Of a stretch of 64,000 nt of DNA, positions 1 to 7,840 are shown one piece after another. The position numbers and the translations under genes were made by a program. The DNA comes from an uncultured Lachnospiraceae bacterium. Its GTDB lineage: Bacteria; Bacillota; Clostridia; Lachnospirales; Lachnospiraceae. Under the pieces are notes generated by a model, which was not told where the DNA came from, ran no database searches, and was given only the letters and a program-made list of their open reading frames with translations. Location of the stretch: positions 32,406 through 96,405 of the forward strand of contig CAJTKK010000015.1 in the NCBI GenBank assembly GCA_910576535.1, written 5' to 3'. How positions within the stretch are numbered: the stretch's first letter is position 1; every line of letters begins with the position of its first letter.

Positions 1-38
1 TCCTGGCAGGAGTGGCAGCCGGTGCAGTAAAAGAATAG
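1..38 (+). CDS. 3' end of an upstream gene (partial)
   Basis: A short open frame enters from the left edge and stops at TAG 36-38. The last residues read LAGVAAGAVKE, a plausible alanine/glycine-rich C-terminus. Too little is present to name the product, and chance is possible. Confidence 0.35.
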   Translation, partial: LAGVAAGAVKE

Positions 39-124
39 AAGCAGGGATTATGGAAAAAATAACCACATCCGCAAATTGACAGACTGCGTATGGACGCAAA
101 AGGCAGACAGAAATGAGGAAAGAT

Positions 125-2059
125 ATGAAAGCAGAAATTAATTGGCTGGACGATCCGGAGGTGTTCCGGGTGAATCAGCTTCCGGCTCACAGCGACCACC
201 GTTTTTATAAGAGTATGCAGGAAAGGGATACCGGAAAGAGTTCTTTGGAACAGTCTTTAAACGGAACTTGGAAATTTTGTTATTCGGTGAATGCAGCATC
301 GCGTCCGGCAGAATTTTATAAGGTAGGTTTTGACTATGGGGCTTTTGATGAAATTACAGTGCCTTGCCATATTGAGATGGCGGGGTACGATAAAATACAT
401 TACATAAATACGATGTACCCATGGGAAGGGCATGTTTACCGGAGGCCGGCATACAGCTTATGGAATAAGGCCAAATGGGAAGGGATGTTCAGTCAGGCTG
501 CTTATAACCCGGTAGGCTCTTATGTGAAAGAATTTGATTTGGAAAGCGGTCTTTGGGGCAAGCGGGTGACACTTTGCTTTGAAGGGGTGGAGCAGGCGGT
601 GTATTTATGGCTGAACGGTAATTTTATAGGATATGCGGAAGACAGCTTTACCCCTTCGGAATTCGATTTGACCCCATATCTGAAGGAAAAAGGGAATGTA
701 CTGGCGGCAGAGGTGCATAAAAGGAGCAGTGCGGCATTTCTGGAGGATCAGGATTTTTTCCGGTTTTTTGGAATTTTCAGGAATGTTACATTGTACGCCA
801 AGCCAGAGATTCATGTGGAAGATTTATGGATTTTGCCTGAATGGAAAGAAGGCGGGAAAGGGAGCCTGGCAGTAAAAGCAAGGATTTCCTTAGAAAGGGG
901 ATGCTTTGGGCGGGCAGAAGTTATTTTAACGGATAAAGAAGGGAGGGAATTGCTAAGAGATGTTTTATGCCTGCCGGAAGAAAATATAACAGACGGCAGC
1001 GGAAAGGAAAAGGAATTCCGGGAAATTTGCGTCAGGATGCAGGAGAAAGAGCTGGAACATGTCATTCCTTGGGGAAATCGCTGTCCTTATTTATACTTAT
1101 TTACATTGAATCTTTATACAGAGGAAGGCAGCCTGGCAGAAACCGTTCCTTATCCGGTTGGTTTTCGGAAAATAGAAATTAAGGATAAGGTAATCTGTCT
1201 GAATGGGAAGAAGCTTGTGATAAACGGTGTAAACCGTCACGAATGGAGCGCCGAAAAGGGCAGATGCATCGGGATGGAAGAAATGCATCAGGATATGGGT
1301 TTCTTTTTGGCCAATCACATTAATGCCGTGCGTACCTGCCATTATCCGGACCAAATTCCATGGTATTATCTATGTGATGAAAACGGGATTTATATGATGG
1401 CGGAAGCGAACCTGGAATCCCATGGTTCCTGGCAGAAGATGGGGGCCTGCGAACCGTCATGGAATGTTCCTGGTTCCCTGCCCCAGTGGAGGGAAGCGGT
1501 TTTAGACCGTGCGAAAAGCAACTTTGAGATGCTGAAAAATCATGTTTCTATATTGTTCTGGTCCTTGGGGAATGAGTCTTACGCCGGCGATAATATAGAA
1601 GCAATGAACCGTTATTTGAAGGAAAAGCCGGACGGGAGGATCATACATTATGAGGGGATATTCCATAACCGGGCTTATGAGGAACGCATTTCCGATGTGG
1701 AAAGCCGTATGTATGCATCGCCGGAACAGATCCGGGAATATCTGGAAAATGCCCCCCTAAAACCATTTCTTCTTTGTGAGTATATGCACGATATGGGAAA
1801 TTCCCTGGGGGGTATGGATTCTTACATGAAACTGCTGGATGAGTATGAAATGTATCATGGCGGATTTATCTGGGATTATATTGACCAGGCAATCTTTGTG
1901 GAAGATGAGGTGACTGGGAAAAAGGTGTTAAGATATGGGGGGGATTTTGACGACAGGCCTTCCGACTATGAATTTTCCGGTAACGGCATTGTATTTGCAG
2001 ATCGGACGGAAAAACCGGCTATGCAGGAAGTGAGGTATTATTATGGACGCTACAAGTAG
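125..2059 (+). CDS. lacL: Beta-galactosidase large subunit (LacL-like, GH2)
   Basis: Glycoside hydrolase family 2 enzyme that should hydrolyse lactose and related beta-galactosides in the cytoplasm. The 644 residues cover the sugar-binding, Ig-like and TIM-barrel domains of LacZ. The acid/base Glu lies in GNESY (about residue 484) and the nucleophile Glu in LLCEYMHDMGN (about residue 552). The protein ends where LacZ would continue into domain 5, and the following gene supplies that part. I chose ATG 125 over ATG 113 because GAGGA at 115-119 gives it good spacing. Length and domain content match LacL of lactobacilli (about 630 residues). It overlaps the next gene by 17 bp, so the two are probably translationally coupled. 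No clear promoter was seen in the 85 bases upstream. Confidence 0.9.
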   Translation: MKAEINWLDDPEVFRVNQLPAHSDHRFYKSMQERDTGKSSLEQSLNGTWKFCYSVNAASRPAEFYKVGFDYGAFDEITVPCHIEMAGYDKIHYINTMYPWEGHVYRRPAYSLWNKAKWEGMFSQAAYNPVGSYVKEFDLESGLWGKRVTLCFEGVEQAVYLWLNGNFIGYAEDSFTPSEFDLTPYLKEKGNVLAAEVHKRSSAAFLEDQDFFRFFGIFRNVTLYAKPEIHVEDLWILPEWKEGGKGSLAVKARISLERGCFGRAEVILTDKEGRELLRDVLCLPEENITDGSGKEKEFREICVRMQEKELEHVIPWGNRCPYLYLFTLNLYTEEGSLAETVPYPVGFRKIEIKDKVICLNGKKLVINGVNRHEWSAEKGRCIGMEEMHQDMGFFLANHINAVRTCHYPDQIPWYYLCDENGIYMMAEANLESHGSWQKMGACEPSWNVPGSLPQWREAVLDRAKSNFEMLKNHVSILFWSLGNESYAGDNIEAMNRYLKEKPDGRIIHYEGIFHNRAYEERISDVESRMYASPEQIREYLENAPLKPFLLCEYMHDMGNSLGGMDSYMKLLDEYEMYHGGFIWDYIDQAIFVEDEVTGKKVLRYGGDFDDRPSDYEFSGNGIVFADRTEKPAMQEVRYYYGRYK

Positions 2060-3074
2060 GAAAGCGGGAAAAAGGGCGGACGCCAGTAAGGGTTTGCTGC
2101 AAATAATCTGCGGAGATGTGACGTTGGGGGTCCGGGGCGTATGCGGCAAAAAAGAATTTCATTATATTTTTTCTTATGCGGCATTTGGCATGGAATCTCT
2201 TACGGTGGATGGCATGGAATGGCTGTACCGGACACCCCGCCCTACGTTCTGGCGGGCAACCACTGATAATGACAGAGGAAGCCGTTTCCCGTTAAAAAGC
2301 GGAATGTGGCTGGCAGCAGACATGTTTGTGAAAGGCATGGATATCTCTGTGGCAGTGGATGGCGAAGAAATTCCCCTGCCTTGTGCGCCTGAAAATAACC
2401 GTTATGTTGAATGCGGGCTGGACTGTAATATGGGCTGTGCCATAGAGGCGGAAAGAGTAAAAATTATTTATACATATGAAACGGTTACGGTTCCTGCAGC
2501 AAAGGTCCGTATTTCCTATGAAGTGACAGGGAATGGGGAAATTCATATAGAAGCGCGTTATTACGGGGAACAGGGGCTTCCCCAGCTTCCAGTTTTTGGA
2601 ATGCGTTTCCTGATGCCTACTTGCGCGGATCAATTCCTGTATGAAGGACTATCGGGGGAAACCTATCCGGATAGGAAGGCCGGGGGTATACCGGGAATTT
2701 ATGAAGTACAAGGGCTGCCCGTAACCCCTTATCTGGTTCCCCAGGATTGTGGCGTCCATATGGATACAAAATGGCTGGAGATTTACAGAAGCAGCAGTTT
2801 GGATAACAGCAGGAAAAATAAGAAAACATCGGTATTGCACTTTGATCTGGATAATCTGGCCTTTTCCTGTCTGCCATATACTGCTTCTGAATTGGAGAAT
2901 GCTACCCATCAGGAAGAGCTTCCCCCGCCACGGCGGACAGTGCTGTGCATCTATGGGGCGGTCCGTGGGGTAGGAGGCATTGATAGTTGGGGGACAGATG
3001 TGGAAGAGCCATACCATATTGACGCGCAGAAAGATATTGTATTCAATTTTTCTATTAGGATGACAGAAGAATAG
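2043..3074 (+). CDS. lacM: Beta-galactosidase small subunit (LacM-like)
   Basis: Carries the beta-galactosidase small-chain domain (Bgal_small_N, the fifth domain of LacZ), which in heterodimeric LacLM enzymes completes the active site of the large subunit. The diagnostic stretch FWRATTDNDRG is near residue 79, and the rest is the supersandwich domain. Its start lies inside lacL in another frame, with GAGGT at 2032-2036 six bases before the ATG, so it has its own ribosome-binding site. The 343 residues are close to the roughly 320 of known LacM. A frameshifted single lacZ is the alternative, but the intact overlap and ribosome site argue for two real subunits. Confidence 0.88.
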   Translation: MDATSRKAGKRADASKGLLQIICGDVTLGVRGVCGKKEFHYIFSYAAFGMESLTVDGMEWLYRTPRPTFWRATTDNDRGSRFPLKSGMWLAADMFVKGMDISVAVDGEEIPLPCAPENNRYVECGLDCNMGCAIEAERVKIIYTYETVTVPAAKVRISYEVTGNGEIHIEARYYGEQGLPQLPVFGMRFLMPTCADQFLYEGLSGETYPDRKAGGIPGIYEVQGLPVTPYLVPQDCGVHMDTKWLEIYRSSSLDNSRKNKKTSVLHFDLDNLAFSCLPYTASELENATHQEELPPPRRTVLCIYGAVRGVGGIDSWGTDVEEPYHIDAQKDIVFNFSIRMTEE

Positions 3075-3087
3075 AATTCGGATCTTT

Positions 3088-3163
3088 ATACCAAAAGCCA
3101 TTTTTCCGGCCACGGCTTAAGGCAGGTTGCCTAAGCCGTGGCCGGAAAAATGGCTTTTGGTAT
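3088..3163. repeat. Very long perfect hairpin after lacM
   Basis: Arms 3088-3119 and 3132-3163 are perfectly complementary over 32 bases. After one unpaired A, the tip (GGCA-GGT-TGCC) adds four more pairs. No long T-run follows on either strand. It may stop transcription after lacM, act as an RNA-processing stem, or be a small mobile palindrome. I cannot tell which. Confidence 0.8.
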
Positions 3164-3218
3164 AAGGGATTGACGTAGCGCGGTATAAAATGAATGCGTT
3201 TTTAGCTGCTAAAATCCC

Positions 3219-3248
3219 TTGACGGTAAGCAGGGATGCATTATAGAAT
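3219..3248 (+). promoter_or_regulatory. Putative promoter of the ABC-class ATPase gene
   Basis: TTGACG (3219-3224), an 18-base spacer and TAGAAT (3243-3248) match a housekeeping promoter at five of six bases in each box, about 45 bases before the next coding start. A second TATAAT at 3260-3265 has no good -35. Confidence 0.45.
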
Positions 3249-3292
3249 ACTAGGGAATGTATAATACTGGTTAAAGTGAAAGCAGAAAGGAA

Positions 3293-5050
3293 ATGATTGA
3301 TAGAATGAAAACATCATCGGATTTGCAGATATTACTCAGAAATATAGACCGCAGGGGATATCCTGCCTATAAAGATACAAAAGGGAGCTATGGCTTTGGA
3401 AGCTATATGCTTTCTATTGACCATGTGCAGGGGGATCCGTTTGCTTCCCCGTCCAAGGTAAGTATTCATATCGAAGGAAAAACGGCGGGATTTCCGGAGG
3501 AATATTATAAGACAAAGGAAAGAAGAATTGCGCTGCAGGATTATCTCTTGAGGCTGTTCCGCAATGAGGTGGATAAATACAATTTTAAAGCAAAAGGTTC
3601 CGGCAAGAGCGGCCTTATGTCGGTTAGCAGGCCGGGGCAAGAGGCGCTGGAACGTACAGCGTGTGAAATTAATCCGGCATCGGGCAAATTGGCTGTCCGG
3701 CTGGAAGTAGGATTCCCTGCAAACGGAAGGACAATTTGTTCCTCCGAACTGATAAAGATTTTGTTTGACTTTTTGCCCAAATGCGTGCAGGATGTGCTGT
3801 TTTATAAAAAACTGAATAAAAGCGAAGTGGAAAAAATCATCTTTTTGGCAGATGACAGGAAGTATATCCGGGACAAGCTGGAGGAAATGGATTTAGTCGC
3901 TTTTGTGGCAAATGGCTCGGCGCTTCCGAGGGAATCAGGAGTTTCTGATAAGCCGATGAAAAACAGTGTGCTTTTCCAGTCGCCCGGCTCCATGGAGGTG
4001 GAGATGCAGCTTCCTCATAAAGGCGTGGTAAAGGGGATGGGGATACGGAAAGGGATTACGCTCATCGTCGGCGGGGGATATCATGGCAAATCCACGCTTT
4101 TAAAGGCGCTGGAACTAGGTGTATATAACCATATTGCAGGAGACGGGAGGGAGTATGTCATAACGGTTCCCGATGCAATGAAAATCAGGGCCGAGGATGG
4201 AAGGTGTGTGAAAAACGATGATATTTCCATGTTTGTAAACAATCTCCCTAATGGAAAGGAGACAAGGAGCTTTTATACAGATGACGCCAGCGGAAGCACT
4301 TCCCAGGCGGCGAATGTTATTGAGGCGATGGAAAGCGGAACTTCTCTTTTGCTGATTGACGAGGATACTTGCGCTACGAATTTTATGGTGCGTGATGAGC
4401 TGATGCAGCGGGTCGTTCATAGAGATAAGGAGCCGATTACGCCGTTTATTGAAAGGGCGCGGTATTTATATGAAAAGAAAGGGATTTCCTGCATTGTAGT
4501 GGCGGGCAGCTCAGGGGCATATTTTGGCATTGCGGATTGGATTGTGCAGATGGATAATTATGTGCCGATGGAAATTACGGCATTGGCAAAGGCGGAAGCA
4601 GAGAAATACCCGCCGCTTTCCGTGCCTGCCAAAGAGCCGGAGGATCCTGATTATAAGAGGATGCCAAGGGCTGGAAAAGGCGGCCGGGATGGAGGCTATG
4701 TAAGAGGAAGAGGAGGACGCGGAGACAGCCGGGATAACCGGGTAAAAATAAAGAGCATGGGAAAAGAAGGGGTCAGCCTGAACAAGGAAAATATAAACCT
4801 TCACTATGTAGAACAGATAGCGGACAGCGAACAGGTAACGGCGTTAGGATACCTATTGGCTTATGCGGAGAATCATATGTTTAACGGGAAAGACAGCATG
4901 CAGGAGATTGTGGATAAACTGATGAAGCTGATGGAACAAAAAGGGATGGCCAGCGTAGTGCCGGGGGATTATCTTCCATCGGGCCTGGCTCTGCCAAGAA
5001 GACAGGAAATATTTGCCTGCTTTAACCGTTATAGGGCAATGAAGCTTTAA
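3293..5050 (+). CDS. Predicted ATPase of the ABC class (PF09818-type)
   Basis: A 585-residue soluble protein recognised as the stand-alone 'ATPase of the ABC class' family. The P-loop is an unusual Walker A, GGGYHGKSTLL (about residue 259), after an N-terminal domain rich in basic and aromatic residues. A Walker B-like LLIDEDTCATN follows at about residue 357. A Gly/Arg-rich patch (about residues 460-485, containing VRGRGGRGD) suggests nucleic-acid contact. A small helical domain ends the protein. A eukaryotic relative, trypanosome MRB1590, is an RNA-editing ATPase; the bacterial role is unknown. It stands alone, with a putative promoter upstream and a convergent terminator downstream. ATG 3293 has AGAAAGG only two bases away, so ATG 3305 is a possible start. 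Confidence 0.8.
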   Translation: MIDRMKTSSDLQILLRNIDRRGYPAYKDTKGSYGFGSYMLSIDHVQGDPFASPSKVSIHIEGKTAGFPEEYYKTKERRIALQDYLLRLFRNEVDKYNFKAKGSGKSGLMSVSRPGQEALERTACEINPASGKLAVRLEVGFPANGRTICSSELIKILFDFLPKCVQDVLFYKKLNKSEVEKIIFLADDRKYIRDKLEEMDLVAFVANGSALPRESGVSDKPMKNSVLFQSPGSMEVEMQLPHKGVVKGMGIRKGITLIVGGGYHGKSTLLKALELGVYNHIAGDGREYVITVPDAMKIRAEDGRCVKNDDISMFVNNLPNGKETRSFYTDDASGSTSQAANVIEAMESGTSLLLIDEDTCATNFMVRDELMQRVVHRDKEPITPFIERARYLYEKKGISCIVVAGSSGAYFGIADWIVQMDNYVPMEITALAKAEAEKYPPLSVPAKEPEDPDYKRMPRAGKGGRDGGYVRGRGGRGDSRDNRVKIKSMGKEGVSLNKENINLHYVEQIADSEQVTALGYLLAYAENHMFNGKDSMQEIVDKLMKLMEQKGMASVVPGDYLPSGLALPRRQEIFACFNRYRAMKL

Positions 5051-5062
5051 GGAGATGGAACA

Positions 5063-5093
5063 AAAACATGCGTCATTCATTGACGCATGTTTT
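5063..5093. terminator. Bidirectional terminator between convergent genes
   Basis: Arms 5063-5075 and 5081-5093 form a 13-bp stem with a 5-base loop (TTCAT). T-runs flank it on both strands. It overlaps the last codons of the minus-strand hemerythrin gene and lies just after the stop of the ATPase gene. Confidence 0.75.
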
Positions 5094-5498
5094 GATGTAC
5101 CGGCCTAATTCCTGATCCTCTATTAATATATGGTTGAATAAAAAATCTTGTAAGTGATCCTTGATCTGGGGAAGTATCTGTTCGGGATGCTGGCCTAGCA
5201 AAGGCAGATTGATATTAAGGATACTAGCCCTGAATTCCGTATGGGAAGCTTTATGTTTGTCGAACATTGGATAATGATATTTTGTCATAAGATCTTCTTC
5301 CGTATAAAAATGATAGGAAGTGTATTCCCTTAGTTCGCAGACGATATTCAGCAGTTCCTTATTCGTGGCGTTTTTGCACCCGTGCATAATAAGCTGTTCC
5401 ATGTCGCGGCCGATACGGAATAATATTTGATGCTGGTCATCCATTGCTTTAATGCCGCATTCCATCTCTTTACACCAATCAAATTTGAAGTCAAACAT
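5073..5498 (-). CDS. Bacteriohemerythrin
   Basis: A 141-residue four-helix protein of the hemerythrin family, which binds O2 at a non-haem di-iron centre. The metal ligand pattern is visible: His in DDQHQILF, His/Glu in SYHFYTEEDLM, His in DKHKASH, and His/Asp in NHILIEDQELG. Length is typical of single-domain bacteriohemerythrins. I chose the ATG at 5498 over the in-frame ATG 12 bases upstream because GGAGGT sits four bases before it, inside the longer reading. In an anaerobe it probably stores or scavenges oxygen. It is alone on its strand and shares a terminator with the ATPase gene. Confidence 0.88.
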   Translation of the reverse strand: MFDFKFDWCKEMECGIKAMDDQHQILFRIGRDMEQLIMHGCKNATNKELLNIVCELREYTSYHFYTEEDLMTKYHYPMFDKHKASHTEFRASILNINLPLLGQHPEQILPQIKDHLQDFLFNHILIEDQELGRYIKTCVNE

Positions 5499-5640
5499 AG
5501 ATACCTCCATTTAGGGAAATAGTTGTATATTTTTCTATTGTATAATAGGAAGGAGTTGTATGCAATATGAAAAACAGGGAATTTATATCTATTTTTCATG
5601 TAAGAATATGCAGAAAAGGGGAAGCGGAAAGGGAAAATGA

Positions 5641-6093
5641 ATGAATAGTGAAATATGGATGGCTTTGGCAGCGCTGGTTCTGGCTGTGCTTATCTGTGCA
5701 GGGGCAATATCGGCAGTGCGCTCCCGTCAAAGGAAAAGGGCAGGGTTTATAGATGATATGGAGGGACATGAATTTGAATATTTTTGCGCGGAGCTTTTGA
5801 AAGACAGCGGTTTTAAGGAAGTAGAAGTTACGAAGGGAAGCGGGGATTACGGCATTGATATATTGGCGGAGAAAGAAGGGGTTACTTATGCCATACAATG
5901 TAAATGCTATGCGGACCCTGTTGGAGTGAAAGCGGTGCAGGAAGCTTATGCGGGGAGGGACTATTATGACCGTATGGTAGGCGCTGTTTTAACAAATCAA
6001 TATTTTACCGCGCCGGCAGTGGATGCGGCGAAAAAATTAAAGATTCTTTTATGGGATAGAGGATATTTGGAGGATATGATGGAAGAGAGATAG
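5641..6093 (+). CDS. Membrane-anchored Mrr-like restriction endonuclease-fold protein
   Basis: A 150-residue protein with one N-terminal membrane segment (about residues 5-25), a basic stop-transfer (RSRQRKR) and a compact Mrr-type nuclease domain. The PD-(D/E)xK-like core is visible as the conserved Glu in GHEFEYFCAELL, GSGDYGIDI and AIQCKCY, the Asp/Gln-x-Lys set of the family. It lacks the DNA-reading domain of full Mrr. Similar short tethered nucleases are common in Firmicutes, and their role (plasmid or phage defence, or DNA turnover) is not established. It lies directly upstream of the arabinose operon on the same strand, but a palindrome and a promoter separate them. Confidence 0.78.
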   Translation: MNSEIWMALAALVLAVLICAGAISAVRSRQRKRAGFIDDMEGHEFEYFCAELLKDSGFKEVEVTKGSGDYGIDILAEKEGVTYAIQCKCYADPVGVKAVQEAYAGRDYYDRMVGAVLTNQYFTAPAVDAAKKLKILLWDRGYLEDMMEER

Positions 6094-6121
6094 TTGTACT
6101 ACTTTAAACTAGTACAACTAT
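6090..6121. promoter_or_regulatory. Inverted repeat upstream of araA; possible operator or terminator
   Basis: Perfect 12-base arms 6090-6101 and 6110-6121 contain TTGTAC and GTACAA half-sites, the core of known AraR operators, though spaced further apart than the compact B. subtilis site. The repeat lies 34 bases before the araA -35 box. It could instead be a weak AT-rich terminator for the nuclease gene, since TTTT follows. Confidence 0.5.
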
Positions 6122-6155
6122 TTTAAAATTGTATTACTTTTTTGATAAGTAAATA

Positions 6156-6185
6156 TTGACAAGTTTGTAGGGAAAGAAATAAAAT
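6156..6185 (+). promoter_or_regulatory. araA promoter
   Basis: TTGACA (6156-6161), an 18-base spacer and TAAAAT (6180-6185). The -35 is a perfect consensus and the -10 matches five of six bases. It would give a leader of roughly 100 bases before araA. Confidence 0.7.
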
Positions 6186-6294
6186 AAATACAAAGAGAGA
6201 TGATATGCTGGAGACATTTTGCAGGATAGAAGAAGCAGAAACGCTATGGCATATCAGCAACAGCATGCTACGGTTAAAAATGGAGGATGGTAAG

Positions 6295-7791
6295 ATGAAA
6301 ACAGGAAAGAATTACAAATTTTGGTTTTGCACTGGGTCACAGGATTTATATGGGGATGAATGTCTTGCAAATGTGGCGGAACATTCCAGGATAATTGTGG
6401 AAAATTTGAATAAGTGCGGGATTCTTCCTTTTGAGGTTGTATGGAAACCGACATTAATTACAAATGAGCTGATCAGAAAGACTTTTAATGAAGCGAATGC
6501 AGATGAAGAGTGTGCAGGCGTTATCACATGGATGCATACATTTTCCCCGGCAAAGTCGTGGATTCTCGGCTTGCAGGAATATAGAAAGCCTTTGATGCAT
6601 CTACATACGCAGTTTAATGAGGAAATCCCTTATGACACGATTGATATGGACTTTATGAATGAAAACCAGTCGGCTCATGGGGACAGGGAATATGGGCATA
6701 TTGTAAGCCGTATGGGGATTGAGCGGAAAATTGTAGTTGGGCATTGGAACGATAAAGAAGTGCAGCAGAAGATTGCGGACTGGATGCGGACTGCAATCGG
6801 CATTATGGAATCTTCCCATATCAGGGTATGCCGTGTTGCCGACAATATGCGGAATGTTGCGGTAACGGAAGGCGATAAGGTGGAAGCACAGATTAAATTC
6901 GGATGGGAAATTGATGCATATCCGATTAATGAAATTGCGGATTATGTTAAGGATGTGGCAGAAGGGGATGTGAATACCCTTGTAGAGGAATATTATTCTA
7001 AATATGATATCCTTCTGGAAGGAAGGGATGAAGCGGAGTTTAGAAAACATGTAGCGGTTCAGGCAAAGATAGAAATCGGCTTTGAGAAATTTTTGGAAGA
7101 AAAGGATTATCAGGCAATCGTTACGCATTTTGGAGACCTTGGCGCTTTGCAGCAGTTACCGGGGCTTGCAATCCAGAGACTGATGGAAAAAGGATATGGC
7201 TTCGGGGCAGAGGGCGATTGGAAAACAGCGGCTATGGTACGCTTGATGAAGCTTATGACATCCGGTATGAAGGACGCAAAGGGAACTTCATTTATGGAAG
7301 ACTACACTTACAATCTGGTACCTGGTAAGGAAGGCATTTTGCAGGCGCATATGCTGGAAGTTTGCCCTACTGTTGCAGAAGGGAAAATTGGCATTAAAGT
7401 AAACCCGCTTTCCATGGGAGACAGGGAAGACCCGGCACGTCTTGTATTTACTTCCAAAACAGGGCCGGCAGTAGCGACTTCCTTGATTGATTTAGGGAAC
7501 CGTTTCCGTTTGATTATCAATGCGGTCGATTGCAAAAAGGTAGAAAAACCGATGCCGAAGCTTCCGGTAGCGACAGCATTCTGGACTCCCCAGCCGAACC
7601 TTAAGACGGGCGCTGAGGCTTGGATTCTGGCGGGAGGCGCGCATCATACCGCATTCTCCTATGACCTTAGTGTAGATCAGATGGTGGACTGGGCAGCGGC
7701 AATGGGAATTGAGAGCGTAGTCATTGATAATGACACGACGATCAGGAACTTTAAGAATGAATTGAGATGGAATGAGATTGCATTCAGGTAA
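6295..7791 (+). CDS. araA: L-arabinose isomerase
   Basis: Converts L-arabinose to L-ribulose, the first cytoplasmic step of arabinose use, with a Mn2+-assisted active site. The 498 residues match the usual length of about 495-500. Recognisable family stretches are FWFCTGSQDLYG at the N-terminus, GFGAEGDWKTAA (about residue 305) with an active-site Glu, and HMLEVCPTVAEGK. I chose ATG 6295 because GGAGG lies at 6282-6286; a longer reading from 6205 would add 30 residues without family character. It is the first gene of araA-kinase-araD, under a strong promoter and a possible AraR operator. Confidence 0.95.
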   Translation: MKTGKNYKFWFCTGSQDLYGDECLANVAEHSRIIVENLNKCGILPFEVVWKPTLITNELIRKTFNEANADEECAGVITWMHTFSPAKSWILGLQEYRKPLMHLHTQFNEEIPYDTIDMDFMNENQSAHGDREYGHIVSRMGIERKIVVGHWNDKEVQQKIADWMRTAIGIMESSHIRVCRVADNMRNVAVTEGDKVEAQIKFGWEIDAYPINEIADYVKDVAEGDVNTLVEEYYSKYDILLEGRDEAEFRKHVAVQAKIEIGFEKFLEEKDYQAIVTHFGDLGALQQLPGLAIQRLMEKGYGFGAEGDWKTAAMVRLMKLMTSGMKDAKGTSFMEDYTYNLVPGKEGILQAHMLEVCPTVAEGKIGIKVNPLSMGDREDPARLVFTSKTGPAVATSLIDLGNRFRLIINAVDCKKVEKPMPKLPVATAFWTPQPNLKTGAEAWILAGGAHHTAFSYDLSVDQMVDWAAAMGIESVVIDNDTTIRNFKNELRWNEIAFR

Positions 7792-7840
7792 AGCATATAG
7801 GGGCTGCAATATCGTTTGGGCGGCAGAATGAGAGGGAACG

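Noticed and set aside
2043..2059. Frameshifted, inactive lacZ
   Set aside because: The 17-base overlap, the separate ribosome site and the subunit lengths match a genuine heterodimeric enzyme, so I do not call it a pseudogene.
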